Numbered from the stretch's first letter, positions 14,643 to 23,609 are shown. The stretch is 40,633 nucleotides of DNA from Oscillospiraceae bacterium (GCA_017398685.1 JAFQFH010000008.1:1-40633), one strand, 5' to 3'. Notes: generated by a model not told the origin, from the sequence alone. Made by a program: numbers and translations.

Positions 14643-15284
14643 TTATTTATTCAAAAGAGGAATGGCAATCTTCCTGTTGAAGAAGTCTATCAGCGGGCCC
14701 ATAAAGAAGGCGGTGATGATAGTTCCGATACCCGCGATTGTAGGTATCTGAGCAAAGCTGCCGCCGGCAACGAGGAAAATGGTGCAGCCTGCTATAACGC
14801 ACACAAGGTCGGTGGCGATGCGGCAGTATTTGAATTTGCCCAGCTTCCACTTGCCGGAGAGTACGATAGCCACGGCATCATAGGTGGAAACGCCAAGGTC
14901 TGCGGTCATGTAAAGGGCGGAGCCTATGCAGATGACCACAACGCCAACGGTCAGGCAGATAAAGCGGGTCAGCATGGAGGGGTCAATGATGACGGTCTGC
15001 AAATACTCGTATGTAAACTCGGTGATGTAGCCCAGCAGGAAAAGATTGATGAAAGTGGCAATGCCGATATTGTGTCTGTCCACAATAAGGCTGAAGCTCA
15101 AAAGCACAAGGTTTACGATTACGTACAGCGTGCCGAAGGGGATGGGGATAAGTGCATCCAGACCGCTCATGAGAGACTGAAAGGGATCAACGCCCAGGGC
15201 TGCTATCTTGAAAATACCCACACTCACAGCGCATATAAGCACGCCGCAAAGGGACATGAGGATTCTTCTTGTTTTCTGGCTCAT
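14643..15284 (-). CDS. YczE/YyaS/YitT-family integral membrane protein
   Basis: A 213-residue membrane protein with about five hydrophobic helices. The internal pattern ALGVDPFQSL near residue 29 and DLGVSTYDAV near residue 128 repeats, typical of the YczE/YitT group, which looks like a tandem repeat of a half-unit. The function of the family is not established. AAGGAG lies 8 bases before the ATG at 15282-15284. It stands alone, with terminators on both sides. Confidence 0.85.
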   Translation of the reverse strand: MSQKTRRILMSLCGVLICAVSVGIFKIAALGVDPFQSLMSGLDALIPIPFGTLYVIVNLVLLSFSLIVDRHNIGIATFINLFLLGYITEFTYEYLQTVIIDPSMLTRFICLTVGVVVICIGSALYMTADLGVSTYDAVAIVLSGKWKLGKFKYCRIATDLVCVIAGCTIFLVAGGSFAQIPTIAGIGTIITAFFMGPLIDFFNRKIAIPLLNK

Positions 15285-15377
15285 TACAATTCTCCTTTTT
15301 CAAAGTACCAAGGGATTATACCTGAAAAGGAATATAATAGCAATACATAATAATTGCGGCGAAATTTTGTGCAAAAT

Positions 15378-15399
15378 AGCCGGTGGCTAACCACCGGCT
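15378..15399 (-). terminator. intrinsic terminator after tadA
   Basis: On the minus strand AGCCGGTGG, loop TTAG, CCACCGGCT, then ATTTT. It lies just below the tadA stop codon. Confidence 0.8.
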
Positions 15400-15409
15400 C
15401 TTGGCTGTC

Positions 15410-15856
15410 CTATCTCATTTTTTTAAAAAAACTTTTCATCAAATCCGCGCATTCTTTTCCCATGACTCCCGGATATACCTGAGGAGAATGACCGTAGTTT
15501 TCGCAGAAAAGGTCAATCACGCTGCCGCAGGAGCCGCTTACAGGCTCTCTTGCGCCGAACACCAGCTTTGGTATCCGGGCGTTGATGATGGCCCCGGTGC
15601 ACATTGGGCAGGGCTCCAGAGTCACGTACATGGTGCAGCCCTCCAGCCGCCAGTCGCCAATATGGGCGCAGGCCTGCCTTATGGCCTCTACCTCTGCGTG
15701 TGCGGTGGCATCGGACCGCTCCACCCTGCGGTTTCGGCCCCGGCCTATTATATTGCCGTTGCTGTCAGCTATAACGCAGCCCACGGGCACATCGCCCGAT
15801 TCCGCCGCCTCTTTTGCCAGACCAAGGGCCATTTTCATATACTTTTCCCTGTCCAT
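15410..15856 (-). CDS. tadA: tRNA-specific adenosine deaminase TadA
   Basis: Deaminates A34 to inosine in tRNA-Arg. The 148 residues have the zinc-binding and catalytic motif HAE (in DATAHAEVEAI, about 50-60) and PCPMC (about 82-86). The end of the protein, MKSFFKKMR, is family-like. The start is the ATG at 15854-15856, preceded by GGAGGCACT on the minus strand. An in-frame upstream extension would run into the pta terminator and is not believable. It lies 73 bases downstream of pta. Confidence 0.95.
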   Translation of the reverse strand: MDREKYMKMALGLAKEAAESGDVPVGCVIADSNGNIIGRGRNRRVERSDATAHAEVEAIRQACAHIGDWRLEGCTMYVTLEPCPMCTGAIINARIPKLVFGAREPVSGSCGSVIDLFCENYGHSPQVYPGVMGKECADLMKSFFKKMR

Positions 15857-15873
15857 AGTGCCTCCATTGCCAA

Positions 15874-15900
15874 AGACAGGCGGCTTTATGCCGCCTGTCT
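15874..15900 (-). terminator. hairpin between pta and tadA
   Basis: AGACAGGCGGC (15874-15884) and GCCGCCTGTCT (15890-15900) form an 11-bp stem with a 5-base loop. The T-tract on the minus strand is short (CTTTGG), so termination may be partial and tadA may be read through from pta. Confidence 0.65.
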
Positions 15901-15929
15901 GAAAATATTCTGTGCTGTGGTTTTGAAAC

Positions 15930-16928
15930 TTATGCCAGAGCTGCGGTGATGATGGACATCTGGTAGACTTCCTCTGCGTCGCAGCCGCGGGACAGGTCGT
16001 TGATGGGAGCGTTGAGACCCTGAAGGATGGGGCCGTAGGCTGCAAAGCCACCCAGACGCTGGGCGATCTTGTAGCCGATGTTGCCGGACTGAATCTCGGG
16101 GAACACGAAGGTGTTGGCATAGCCTGCAACCTTGCTGCCGGGGAACTTCAGCTGACCCACGGTGGGGGAGACAGCTGCGTCAAACTGCATCTCGCCGTCT
16201 ATATCAAACTCGGGAGCAGCTTCCTTGGCGATAGCAGTGGCATTGCGTACCAGATCCACGTTTGCGCCCTTGCCGGAACCCTTGGTGGAGTAAGAGAGCA
16301 TTGCGACCTTGGGCTCGATGCCGAAGACCTTTGCGGTCTTTGCAGTCTCAATTGCAACCTCGGCAAGCTGCTGTGCAGCGGAGAGGACAACGTTGCCTTC
16401 CTTGTCCAGCCTGTCCTCGTATGCAATGTTGATGGCGCAGTCGCCCATGGCCAGCATCTCATCGCCGCGAACCATGATAAAGCAGGAGCTTACAAGGTTT
16501 GCGCCCTTCTTGGTCTTCACAAGCTGCAAAGCGGGGCGGACAGTGTCGGCGGTGGAGTAGGTAGCGCCGCCGAGCAGAGCATCGGCGTAGCCCATCTTCA
16601 CCAGCATGGTGCCGAAGTAGTTGCCCTTGGAGAGAGCTGCGCGGCAGTCCTCAGCGCTCATCTTGCCCTTGCGCAGAGCCACCATGGTCTCGACCATCTC
16701 GTCCATGCCTTCGTAGGTCAGAGGATCGAGGATCTCAAGACCTTCAATGTCAAAACCGCCCTTTGCGGCGTTGGCCTTGACTTCTTCCACGTTGCCCACC
16801 AGCACGGGGGTGAGGAAGCCGTCCTTCTTCAGGCGTGCAGCGGACTCGAGGATACGTGCATCGTGGCCCTCGGTGTAGACTATCTTGCGGGGATTAGCCT
16901 TGAGTATCTCAATAAGGTTTTCAAACAT
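15930..16928 (-). CDS. pta: phosphate acetyltransferase
   Basis: Interconverts acetyl-CoA and acetyl phosphate for ATP-yielding acetate formation. The 332 residues are the standard short form without the regulatory N-terminal domain. Visible signatures are VYTEGHDARILESA (about 18-31), GGATYSTADTVRPALQ, MLSYSTKGSGKG and FVFPEIQSGNIGYKIAQRLGG. ATG at 16926-16928 with GGGAGGA upstream. Complement promoter TTGAAA (16991-16996), 17 bases, TAGATT (16968-16973). The usual partner ackA is not adjacent in this window. Codon use is strongly biased, as in highly expressed genes. Confidence 0.96.
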   Translation of the reverse strand: MFENLIEILKANPRKIVYTEGHDARILESAARLKKDGFLTPVLVGNVEEVKANAAKGGFDIEGLEILDPLTYEGMDEMVETMVALRKGKMSAEDCRAALSKGNYFGTMLVKMGYADALLGGATYSTADTVRPALQLVKTKKGANLVSSCFIMVRGDEMLAMGDCAINIAYEDRLDKEGNVVLSAAQQLAEVAIETAKTAKVFGIEPKVAMLSYSTKGSGKGANVDLVRNATAIAKEAAPEFDIDGEMQFDAAVSPTVGQLKFPGSKVAGYANTFVFPEIQSGNIGYKIAQRLGGFAAYGPILQGLNAPINDLSRGCDAEEVYQMSIITAALA

Positions 16929-17039
16929 TTTCTATATTCCTCCCGAAATATTTATTCGTACAGGAATAATCTATCACTTCTTCCGTTTATTTTCAAGATG
17001 ACTGAGCATATTTATTGCATAATATTGCGTTTCCGGCTC

Positions 17040-17068
17040 TTGACTGGAATTGACTGCAAAGATATAAT
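17040..17068 (+). promoter_or_regulatory. promoter of the XRE regulator-lepA operon
   Basis: TTGACT (17040-17045), 17-base spacer, TATAAT (17063-17068). The leader before the regulator is only about 25 bases. Confidence 0.82.
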
Positions 17069-17099
17069 ACCAAAAGTAATCAAAGGAGGCGAAAACGGT

Positions 17100-17420
17100 A
17101 TGGACAGGACCTTTCCGCAAACACTCTCTGCCCTGCGCCGTGAAAGGAACATAAGCCAGCGTCAGGCAGCGGCGGAGCTGAACATAAGTCAGGCGCTTCT
17201 GAGCCACTATGAAAACGGGGCGCGGGAGCCGGGGCTGAACTTTGTGTGCCGTGCCTGTGACTATTATCAGGTCAGCGCGGACTATCTTTTGTGCCGCAGT
17301 GATGAGCCGGATATGCCCGCCCGTATCGCCCGTCTTACCCATGAGATTTTAAATCGGGTGGAAGACCTTACCGGAAAAGCCCGGACTGAGCTTGAGAAAT
17401 TAGAGGACAGTGTATGTTAG
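17100..17420 (+). CDS. small XRE-family HTH transcriptional regulator
   Basis: A 106-residue protein. Residues about 8-65 form a Cro/CI helix-turn-helix ([20 protein letters not shown], then [20 protein letters not shown]) followed by [10 protein letters not shown], the usual end of that domain. The C-terminal ~35 residues look helical ([20 protein letters not shown]) and may dimerise. AAGGAGGC lies 8 bases before the ATG. It overlaps lepA by 7 bases, so it is translated together with EF4. The target is unknown; its own promoter shows no obvious operator palindrome. Confidence 0.88.
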   Translation: MDRTFPQTLSALRRERNISQRQAAAELNISQALLSHYENGAREPGLNFVCRACDYYQVSADYLLCRSDEPDMPARIARLTHEILNRVEDLTGKARTELEKLEDSVC

Positions 17421-19219
17421 ATCAGAAGTATATCAGGAATTTTTCCATAGTTGCCCATATTGACCACGGCAAATCCACCCTTTCCGACAGGCTTATCGAG
17501 GCCTGTGGCGCGGTAGAGCAGCGAATCATGGAGGACCAGATCCTTGACAATATGGACCTTGAAAAGGAGCGCGGCATTACCATCAAGGCCCGTGCCGTAG
17601 GGCTCAACTACACCGCCCATGACGGACAGGACTATACCCTCAACCTTATCGACACTCCGGGCCATGTGGACTTCAACTATGAGGTCAGCCGCTCTCTTGC
17701 CGCCTGCGAGGGTGCGGTGCTGATAGTGGACGCCTCTCAGGGCGTTGAGGCTCAGACCTTGTCCAACACCTATCTTGCACTGGACAGCAATCTGGAGATA
17801 CTGCCCGTCATAAATAAAATCGACCTGCCCGCAGCAGACCCCCAGCGCGTCAAGAACGAGATTGAGGAGATCATCGGTCTGCCTGCACAGGATGCACCCG
17901 AGATAAGCGCCAAAAACGGCATCAATATCGAAGCCGTTCTTGAAGACATCGTGGCCAATGTACCCCAGCCCGAGGGTGATGCCAATGCTCCCCTCAAGGC
18001 CCTCATTTTTGACAGCCAGTACGATAACTACCGGGGTGTCATCGTCTTTATCCGCATGATGGACGGCGTACTGCGCCGCGACAGTGAGATACTGCTCATG
18101 TCCACGGGGGCAAAGTACAAGGTGGTGGAGCTGGGTCACTTAAGGCCCATCGGCCTTGAGCCCTGTGACGAGCTGGGCCCCGGCGAAGTGGGTTACTTCA
18201 CCGCTTCCATCAAGAACGTTGAGGACACAAACGTTGGCGACACCGTTACCGGCGCTGCAAATCCCGCCGCTCAGCCCCTGCCCGGCTACCGTCCCGCAAG
18301 ACCCATGGTCTACTGCGGCATCTACACCGAGGACGGCTCCAAGTACCCCGACCTCCGTGAAGCGCTGGACAAGCTCAAACTGAACGACGCATCTCTTTCA
18401 TACGAGCCTGAAAGCTCTGTTGCACTGGGCTTTGGCTTCCGCTGCGGCTTTCTGGGCATGCTCCATATGGAGATCATTCAGGAGCGCCTTGAGCGTGAAT
18501 TTGATCTGGAGCTTGTGACCACACTGCCCTCCGTTATCTACGAGGTAGTAAAGACCGACGGCACCAAGGTAGTGGTGGACAATCCCCATAACTATCCCGA
18601 TCCCGTCTCCATTGCCGAGGCCTACGAGCCTTATGTGAAAGTCTCCATCATCACGCCCAACGAGTTTGTGGGAAATATCATGCCTCTCTGTCAGGACAGG
18701 CGCGGCGAGTACAAGAACATGCAGTATCTTGACACCCGCCTTGTGGAGCTTCATTATGAGATGCCCCTCAACGAGATAATCTATGACTTTTTTGATACCC
18801 TCAAGGCCCGCACCAAGGGCTACGCCTCACTGGACTATGAGCTGAGCCAGTACAAGGTTTCAGACCTTGTAAAGGTGGATATGCTCTTAAACGGCGATCA
18901 AGTGGACGCGCTCAGCTTTATTGCCCACAGGGAAAAGGCCTACGGCAGAGCCAGAAAGCTCTGTGAAAAGCTCAAGGAGAATATTCCCCGCCAGCTTTTC
19001 GAGGTGCCTGTGCAGGCAGCCATCGGCGGCAAGATAATCGCCCGCGAGACAGTCAAGGCCATGCGCAAGGACGTGCTTGCCAAGTGCTACGGCGGCGATA
19101 ACACCCGCAAAAAGAAGCTGTTGGAGAAGCAAAAAGAGGGCAAGAAAAAAATGCGCCAGCTTGGTACAGTTCAGATACCCACGGAGGCCTTCCTTGCAGT
19201 GCTCAAGTTGGACGAGTAA
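17414..19219 (+). CDS. lepA: elongation factor 4 (LepA)
   Basis: Ribosome-associated GTPase that can back-translocate the ribosome and aids translation under stress. The 601 residues are standard. G1 AHIDHGKST (about 14-22), G3 DTPGHVDF (about 81-88) and G4 NKID (about 135-138) are visible. The C-terminal LepA domain ends with [25 protein letters not shown] overlaps the preceding regulator by 7 bases. A perfect hairpin closes the transcript at 19238-19265. In many Clostridia lepA is followed by hemW; here it is not. Confidence 0.98.
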   Translation: MLDQKYIRNFSIVAHIDHGKSTLSDRLIEACGAVEQRIMEDQILDNMDLEKERGITIKARAVGLNYTAHDGQDYTLNLIDTPGHVDFNYEVSRSLAACEGAVLIVDASQGVEAQTLSNTYLALDSNLEILPVINKIDLPAADPQRVKNEIEEIIGLPAQDAPEISAKNGINIEAVLEDIVANVPQPEGDANAPLKALIFDSQYDNYRGVIVFIRMMDGVLRRDSEILLMSTGAKYKVVELGHLRPIGLEPCDELGPGEVGYFTASIKNVEDTNVGDTVTGAANPAAQPLPGYRPARPMVYCGIYTEDGSKYPDLREALDKLKLNDASLSYEPESSVALGFGFRCGFLGMLHMEIIQERLEREFDLELVTTLPSVIYEVVKTDGTKVVVDNPHNYPDPVSIAEAYEPYVKVSIITPNEFVGNIMPLCQDRRGEYKNMQYLDTRLVELHYEMPLNEIIYDFFDTLKARTKGYASLDYELSQYKVSDLVKVDMLLNGDQVDALSFIAHREKAYGRARKLCEKLKENIPRQLFEVPVQAAIGGKIIARETVKAMRKDVLAKCYGGDNTRKKKLLEKQKEGKKKMRQLGTVQIPTEAFLAVLKLDE

Positions 19220-19237
19220 GTTCATATTCAAACACAC

Positions 19238-19265
19238 AAACCGGCAGGGGAGACCCTGCCGGTTT
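19238..19265. terminator. intrinsic terminator after lepA
   Basis: AAACCGGCAGGG (19238-19249), loop GAGA, CCCTGCCGGTTT (19254-19265). The T-tract is short in the plus direction; it may also serve the convergent acetyltransferase gene. Confidence 0.8.
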
Positions 19266-19273
19266 GACTTATA

Positions 19274-19882
19274 CTATTTTATCTTCCTCACCGGTACGCC
19301 CACATAGACTCCCGGCTCCGTGATATCCTTCACAACGGCGGAGCCGGCACCGATAAAGCAGTCGTCCCCAATGCTGGTTTTATCCCGCACGCAGCTGTTT
19401 ACGCCCATAAATGAACGCTTGCCTATCCTTGCGCCCCCTGCAAGAATTGAGAGGGCGGAAATGTGGGAAAAATCCTCCATTACCGTGTCATGGTCTGCAT
19501 CGGCAGAGGTGTTTATGATGCAGTGGCGGCCTATGTGCGCACCGGCACAGACCGTGGCATTTGCCAGAATGGCGCTGCCCTCGCCGATGCTGGTGTCAAT
19601 TCTTGCAATGATGGCAGTGGGGTGAATGGCGGTGTACCAGTCAACACCCTGCATCCGTTCCGCAATCTTCTCTCTTGCGGCGTTGTCGCCTATACCGATT
19701 ATAAAGCTGCAATTTTCAAAATTTTTATAGTCCGTATCCAGCCCCAATATGGGATAGCCCACAAACTGGGTCTTGTCAGTGTCGCTGGTGAGAAAACCCA
19801 TAAGATTATCGCCCGAGCACAGCACTATATCAGCCAGCACCTTGGCGTGCCCGCCTGTGCCGATTATTATTACATTTTTCAT
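19274..19882 (-). CDS. NeuD/PglD-like sugar O- or N-acyltransferase
   Basis: A 202-residue protein with an N-terminal PglD-type nucleotide-like fold (VIIIGTGGHAKVLADIV) and a C-terminal left-handed beta-helix of hexapeptide repeats (about 95-190: IGEGSAILAN, IGRHCIIN, IGKRSFMG, IGDDCFIGAGS). It ends GVYVGVPVRKIK, as in sialic acid O-acetyltransferase/PglD relatives. Such enzymes use acetyl-CoA to modify surface sugars. No sugar-synthesis cluster surrounds it, so the substrate is open. The ATG at 19880-19882 is chosen because it starts MKNVIIIG and has GGAG 9 bases upstream. Confidence 0.85.
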   Translation of the reverse strand: MKNVIIIGTGGHAKVLADIVLCSGDNLMGFLTSDTDKTQFVGYPILGLDTDYKNFENCSFIIGIGDNAAREKIAERMQGVDWYTAIHPTAIIARIDTSIGEGSAILANATVCAGAHIGRHCIINTSADADHDTVMEDFSHISALSILAGGARIGKRSFMGVNSCVRDKTSIGDDCFIGAGSAVVKDITEPGVYVGVPVRKIK

Positions 19883-19925
19883 ATACCCAAACTCCATAAT
19901 GTGTTGGAAACATTGTACCACAAGA

Positions 19926-19959
19926 AATAAGCTGCGGCAATATTCTGCCGCAGCTTATT
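19926..19959 (-). terminator. intrinsic terminator after the secreted Cys-rich protein gene
   Basis: AATAAGCTGCGGCA (19926-19939), 6-base loop, TGCCGCAGCTTATT (19946-19959). On the minus strand it continues TTCTTG. Confidence 0.85.
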
Positions 19960-19965
19960 GTAAAC

Positions 19966-21207
19966 TCAGAATTTGAAATCTATGCTGAGCGTTGGAATAT
20001 CAACGCCGATTTCTCTGCCCGGAGCGAGGAGCATACTTGCCTCATAGCGCCCCTCATCATCGGGGGCGAGTGTATAGCTGCTGCCCTCACTGCCTGAAAT
20101 AAATGCCTCTGAAGTGCCAAGGGATGTGAAACGGAGGTTTGCTGTCGGTAACTCCAGCTTGGAAAAGGCGGAAAAAGCCTGGTCATACTCGGTCTTGGCA
20201 TAGGGATAGTCAACCGTGTTCAGCCTGCTTATTGACTTGTTCAGCTCTTCTTCCAGCCAAAGCAGCTTGCCGTCTACGGGAGAAAGCGTGCCGTCACCAC
20301 TCAGTACGCCCAGAGAGAAAAACTGTGTACCCTCACCGGGGATGTCGGAGGGAGCACAGTCTAACTGACAGCGAAGGGAAGATGTGCCCCAGTGGGAAGC
20401 TATCCCCTTTATATCCAGCTCAGCCAGCATATTGCTGCCGCTGCCAAGCTCAAGGGCAAAGCCGTCATCAGTGGTTTTCCTGTCCACATAGGCACCCTCA
20501 TCCAGACTGGCGAGAAAAGCGGAACCCATCATCATGCTGAAACTGTCATTACCCACGGAAATATTTATATCCGGGTTCTCGCTTCTTATCTTGTCCAGCA
20601 CCGGCTGACTTATCTCAGCGCGAAAGCTTTCGTCTGAACCGTAGTCTATATTCAGCATATCCAGTCTCAGCCCGTCAGCGCTGAGACTGTCGGAGCTGCC
20701 GCTGTTCAGCTCATCAAGAACTTTGCCGTCAATGCTGTATATGCGGCAGATATTTTCACATTTTTCGCACCTGTCATCCACAAAGCTGCAAGGCTCGATA
20801 TAATCCTCGCCACAGTAGCAGGAAGCCTTGTGACTGTAAGCGCCTTCGGCGACATAGCTGAATTCATGCTTGCTCATCACTCCGGCACAGTGGTCGCACT
20901 TGTGATTGCGGTTATTGTCGCTGTAGCACCGTTCGGTTACTCTGTGGAAATAATTCCCGCTGCATATGGCAGTGTGAGTACCGTCACCGTTGGACTCATA
21001 AATGCCGTAGCTGCATATATGCGGCGCGGGTGTAGCCGTGGGAGCGGGCTTTTTCTCACCGCAGACGCAGTCAGGTAAAGCACGTTTGCACACCGGGCAC
21101 TCAGAATATTTTGACTCACCGGCATCGGACGCACTGCTGGCCAAAGCCGTCGGGAAAAGAGCCAGACTCAAAAGCAAAACCAGTGCAAGTGATATAAGCT
21201 TACGCAT
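19966..21207 (-). CDS. secreted Cys-rich protein of unknown function
   Basis: A 413-residue exported protein of no recognised family. It has a clear signal peptide (MRKLISLALVLLLSLALFPTALAS, cleavage near 24). Residues about 33-165 contain paired cysteines and histidines (CPVC, CVC, CDHC, CYCGEDYIEPC, CEKC) that look like small zinc-ribbon-like units. Residues about 170-413 have no cysteine pairs and read like a beta-rich extracellular domain ending VDIPTLSIDFKF. GGGGGTG precedes the ATG at 21205-21207. Complement promoter TTGACA (21273-21278), 18 bases, TATACT (21249-21254). It is a single-gene transcript. Zinc ribbons outside the cell are unusual; the cysteines may instead form disulfides. 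Confidence 0.75.
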   Translation of the reverse strand: MRKLISLALVLLLSLALFPTALASSASDAGESKYSECPVCKRALPDCVCGEKKPAPTATPAPHICSYGIYESNGDGTHTAICSGNYFHRVTERCYSDNNRNHKCDHCAGVMSKHEFSYVAEGAYSHKASCYCGEDYIEPCSFVDDRCEKCENICRIYSIDGKVLDELNSGSSDSLSADGLRLDMLNIDYGSDESFRAEISQPVLDKIRSENPDINISVGNDSFSMMMGSAFLASLDEGAYVDRKTTDDGFALELGSGSNMLAELDIKGIASHWGTSSLRCQLDCAPSDIPGEGTQFFSLGVLSGDGTLSPVDGKLLWLEEELNKSISRLNTVDYPYAKTEYDQAFSAFSKLELPTANLRFTSLGTSEAFISGSEGSSYTLAPDDEGRYEASMLLAPGREIGVDIPTLSIDFKF

Positions 21208-21248
21208 GATAACACCCCCGTATAAAAGATATAATTTATTTTGTTCAA

Positions 21249-21278
21249 AGTATACTATGCAGCAAATTTGCCTGTCAA
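21249..21278 (-). promoter_or_regulatory. promoter of the secreted Cys-rich protein gene
   Basis: Complement TTGACA (21273-21278), 18-base spacer, TATACT (21249-21254). Confidence 0.75.
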
Positions 21279-21280
21279 TA

Positions 21281-21325
21281 AAAACAAAAAAGACGGACTG
21301 AGCCAATACAGGTCAAACCGTCTTT
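21281..21325 (-). terminator. intrinsic terminator after the cupin gene
   Basis: On the minus strand AAAGACGG (21318-21325) pairs with CCGTCTTT (21289-21296), followed by a T-rich run. Confidence 0.8.
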
Positions 21326-21338
21326 CTGTGCAATATAT

Positions 21339-21692
21339 TTACTTGTAGAGTATCAGGGCAATGGCCTCGAGGGGCTTGTCGCCCACGTTCTTCAGGCTGT
21401 GACCCTCACCGTCATCCACAAAGGTTACATCGCCGGGACACACAGTGATGATGTTGCCGTTGTCGTTGTACTCGCCCTCACCGGAGAGTATGTAATAGGT
21501 CTCGCCGTCACCCTTGTGGATATGCCAGCCTATCTCAGCGCCGGGAGCCAGATAAACATGGTTGAATACGCGGCCCTTGTTGTACATCTCGTCGGCGCCG
21601 TTGAGAAGCACATGCATCTCAGCCTCACCGTCGCCGTTGAACATTTTCTTATACATTACGGGGACATCTTCCCTGCGTCTTACAAAACTCAT
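21339..21692 (-). CDS. single-domain cupin protein
   Basis: A 117-residue protein with one conserved beta-barrel domain. Metal-binding motif 1 reads GWHIHKGDGETYYILSGEGEY (about 55-75, His-x-His and Glu) and motif 2 reads CPGDVTFVDDGEGHSLKN with a His near 99. Small cupins of this form bind a metal and often act on or sense sugars or small acids; the specific role is not readable. AAAGGAGAA precedes the ATG. It starts 16 bases after the stop of the LUD-domain gene and is probably co-transcribed from the promoter at 22330-22359. Confidence 0.88.
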   Translation of the reverse strand: MSFVRRREDVPVMYKKMFNGDGEAEMHVLLNGADEMYNKGRVFNHVYLAPGAEIGWHIHKGDGETYYILSGEGEYNDNGNIITVCPGDVTFVDDGEGHSLKNVGDKPLEAIALILYK

Positions 21693-21708
21693 ACGCCTTT
21701 CTCCTTTG

Positions 21709-22299
21709 TCACATACCCAGCTCTTCGTCTATGAGCACGATTTCCATTTCCATATCCATCATGGGCCCCCACAGCACCAGAAGCGCGTTGCAGGCTCTCT
21801 GAGGTGAGCGGCAGTCATGGCACTTGCCGTCTATCTTGCAGGGCACATCGAAGGGGAAGCGTTTGACGTTCTCCACAGCGGCCACATTGCGGGCCCGGTA
21901 CAGTGCTGAGTCAAAATCGGGGCAGATCTTATTGGTGCCGGAGACTATGTAGGTCTTCTTCTTGCCGAAGACCTGACCTGCCAGACGGTTGCCGCGGCCG
22001 TCAATGTTGAGTATCTCACCGGTCTCAGCAATTGCGTTGGCGCTGGAGATGAAAACAGCGGCCTCGTTTTCCTTGATGAGGGTCTCGTGGCCGGGGTTGC
22101 GCCAGTGCCAGTAGACGGTGTTGTTTTCAGAGAGCTTATCAAAAAGACCCAGCTGCTCTGCGGTCTTGCTGCCGCCGATACCCACGGTGGTGTCTTTTAT
22201 CTCTTCACAAAGATACTTGGCGGCCTCTTCGCCGGTGGCGAAGAACTTCACGGGAAAGCCTCTCAGCTCCATATTTTTTATGGTTTTCTTTATATCCAT
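21709..22299 (-). CDS. LUD-domain protein (LutC/DUF162-like)
   Basis: A 196-residue single-domain protein of the lactate-utilisation (LUD) superfamily. Visible are VGIGGSKTAEQLGLFDKL (about 39-56), ISSANAIAETGEI and IDGRGNRLAGQVFG, then VSGTNKICPD. The C-terminal part has four cysteines (CKIDGKCHDCRSPQRAC), a pattern found in the anaerobe-type family and possibly metal-binding. The role of stand-alone LUD proteins is not established. GGAGGA lies 7 bases before the ATG at 22297-22299. It leads a two-gene transcript with the cupin. Confidence 0.87.
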   Translation of the reverse strand: MDIKKTIKNMELRGFPVKFFATGEEAAKYLCEEIKDTTVGIGGSKTAEQLGLFDKLSENNTVYWHWRNPGHETLIKENEAAVFISSANAIAETGEILNIDGRGNRLAGQVFGKKKTYIVSGTNKICPDFDSALYRARNVAAVENVKRFPFDVPCKIDGKCHDCRSPQRACNALLVLWGPMMDMEMEIVLIDEELGM

Positions 22300-22329
22300 G
22301 CGTCTTCCTCCGTTTCCTTTATTACCTAA

Positions 22330-22359
22330 AATATAAAGGTGCAGTGCCCCTCCTGTCAA
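22330..22359 (-). promoter_or_regulatory. promoter of the LUD-cupin operon
   Basis: Complement TTGACA (22354-22359), 18-base spacer, TATATT (22330-22335). Confidence 0.75.
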
Positions 22360-22385
22360 GGACAAATAAAGCCTATACAATGCAC

Positions 22386-22417
22386 AAAAAAATGAACTGC
22401 TGTGTTTACAGCAGTTC
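22386..22417 (-). terminator. intrinsic terminator overlapping the nucleotidyltransferase stop codon
   Basis: On the minus strand GAACTGCTGT, loop, ACAGCAGTTC (22394-22417), then a run of seven T. The first stem bases belong to the stop region of the upstream gene. Confidence 0.88.
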
Positions 22418-23435
22418 AAAGTCCAAAAGCCTCCGCAAGCTCCCGGGCCGAGAATGCCAGCCGCCTTGCAAACTCCGCGTCCGGAGAATTTACGGCGATA
22501 CGCACAGCCGAGCGGGAGGCCAGCGGCGCAATGTGCATTCTGTAGTTGCGTCCCGTCACACGGATACCGTCGGAATAGTCGGCATCCAGCTCCAGAAAAG
22601 CCTGGGAAAGTGCACCCATAAGAGCAGCCCTGCTGTGACAGGCGCAGATAAGTCCGCCCTCGTCCGGCTCCGGTTCACTCTGCACATCGGCAGCTCTGGA
22701 AAATTCCTCACCCATGTTCAGCCGCAGCCTGCCCTCCAATGCGTCCACACAGCAGCGGTAATAGGACAGCGGACTGCCCACATCACACCAATAGCCGTCC
22801 ATGGACATCCCGATGATTTTTTCACCCCGGCTCAGAAGCAGGGGGAAAAGGTCCTTTGCAAAATCAAATTCCTGCCCTTCTGGCACAAGCTCCATCACAC
22901 GGGGGGATATAATATAGATGCCCGTGTTTACCATGTCACTGACCACCCGCGTCCAGTCCGGCTTTTCGATAAAGCTGCGCACAAGGCCGTTTTTGTCGGT
23001 AACAGTCAGTCCGTAGCTTAATGGACAGGGGTTTTGATGCAGCGCCATGGTCACGGCAGCCTTTTCGCCCAGATGCTTTTCCATAAGCTTTCCAAGCCTG
23101 AAGTCACAGGCCGCGTCTCCGCTTATTACGAGAAAAGCCTCGTCTGCGTAAAAGTCACGGCAGTTTTTCACGCCGCCTGCCGTACCCAGCGGCGAATCCT
23201 CCGTGCGGTAACTGAGCCTCACCCCCAGACTCCCGCCGTCACCGAAATGGTTTTTTATCTCGTGGGCTCTGTATCTCAAAGTAATGCAGATATCCTCAAA
23301 ACCCTCGCTTTTCAAAAGTAAAATTATATGCTCCAGCATAGGACGGCCCAGCAGCGATACCATGGGCTTGGGCGTATCTCCGCTTACAGCCTTCAGCCGT
23401 GTGCCCTGACCACCTGCCATAATAACAGCTTTCAC
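22416..23435 (-). CDS. sugar-phosphate nucleotidyltransferase with an extra C-terminal domain
   Basis: Forms an NDP-sugar from a sugar 1-phosphate. Of 339 residues, the first ~235 are the nucleotidyltransferase fold: KAVIMAGGQGTRL (2-14), PKPMVSLLGRPMLEHI, GTAGGVKNC, a metal-site stretch VISGDAACDF, and GYWCDVGSPLSYY at the end. Residues about 240-339 have no hexapeptide helix. They resemble the last domain of phosphohexomutases (DGIRVTG, SRSAVRIAVNSPDAEFARRL), as if the middle of a fused transferase-mutase were lost (inference). The GTG at 23433-23435 is chosen because AGAGGT lies 7 bases upstream and relatives begin MKAVIMAGG. Mannose-1-phosphate guanylyltransferase is the best guess. Confidence 0.8.
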   Translation of the reverse strand: MKAVIMAGGQGTRLKAVSGDTPKPMVSLLGRPMLEHIILLLKSEGFEDICITLRYRAHEIKNHFGDGGSLGVRLSYRTEDSPLGTAGGVKNCRDFYADEAFLVISGDAACDFRLGKLMEKHLGEKAAVTMALHQNPCPLSYGLTVTDKNGLVRSFIEKPDWTRVVSDMVNTGIYIISPRVMELVPEGQEFDFAKDLFPLLLSRGEKIIGMSMDGYWCDVGSPLSYYRCCVDALEGRLRLNMGEEFSRAADVQSEPEPDEGGLICACHSRAALMGALSQAFLELDADYSDGIRVTGRNYRMHIAPLASRSAVRIAVNSPDAEFARRLAFSARELAEAFGL

Positions 23436-23515
23436 CAAATCTACCTCTTTCTTGATAATGAAGCATCCAAGCATCCGCACGTTTTTATTATCCGCCTTCC
23501 GGTTAAATTTATTTA

Positions 23516-23544
23516 TTGTAAAGCCGGGAAGTATTTGCTATAAT
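23516..23544 (+). promoter_or_regulatory. promoter of the gdpP-ftsH operon
   Basis: TTGTAA (23516-23521), 17-base spacer, TATAAT (23539-23544). Confidence 0.75.
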
Positions 23545-23609
23545 ATGTTAATATTGAGAATACTGTCTGCATACGGATTATGCCGTTTCCAATACAGGAG
23601 GTGCCGCTC

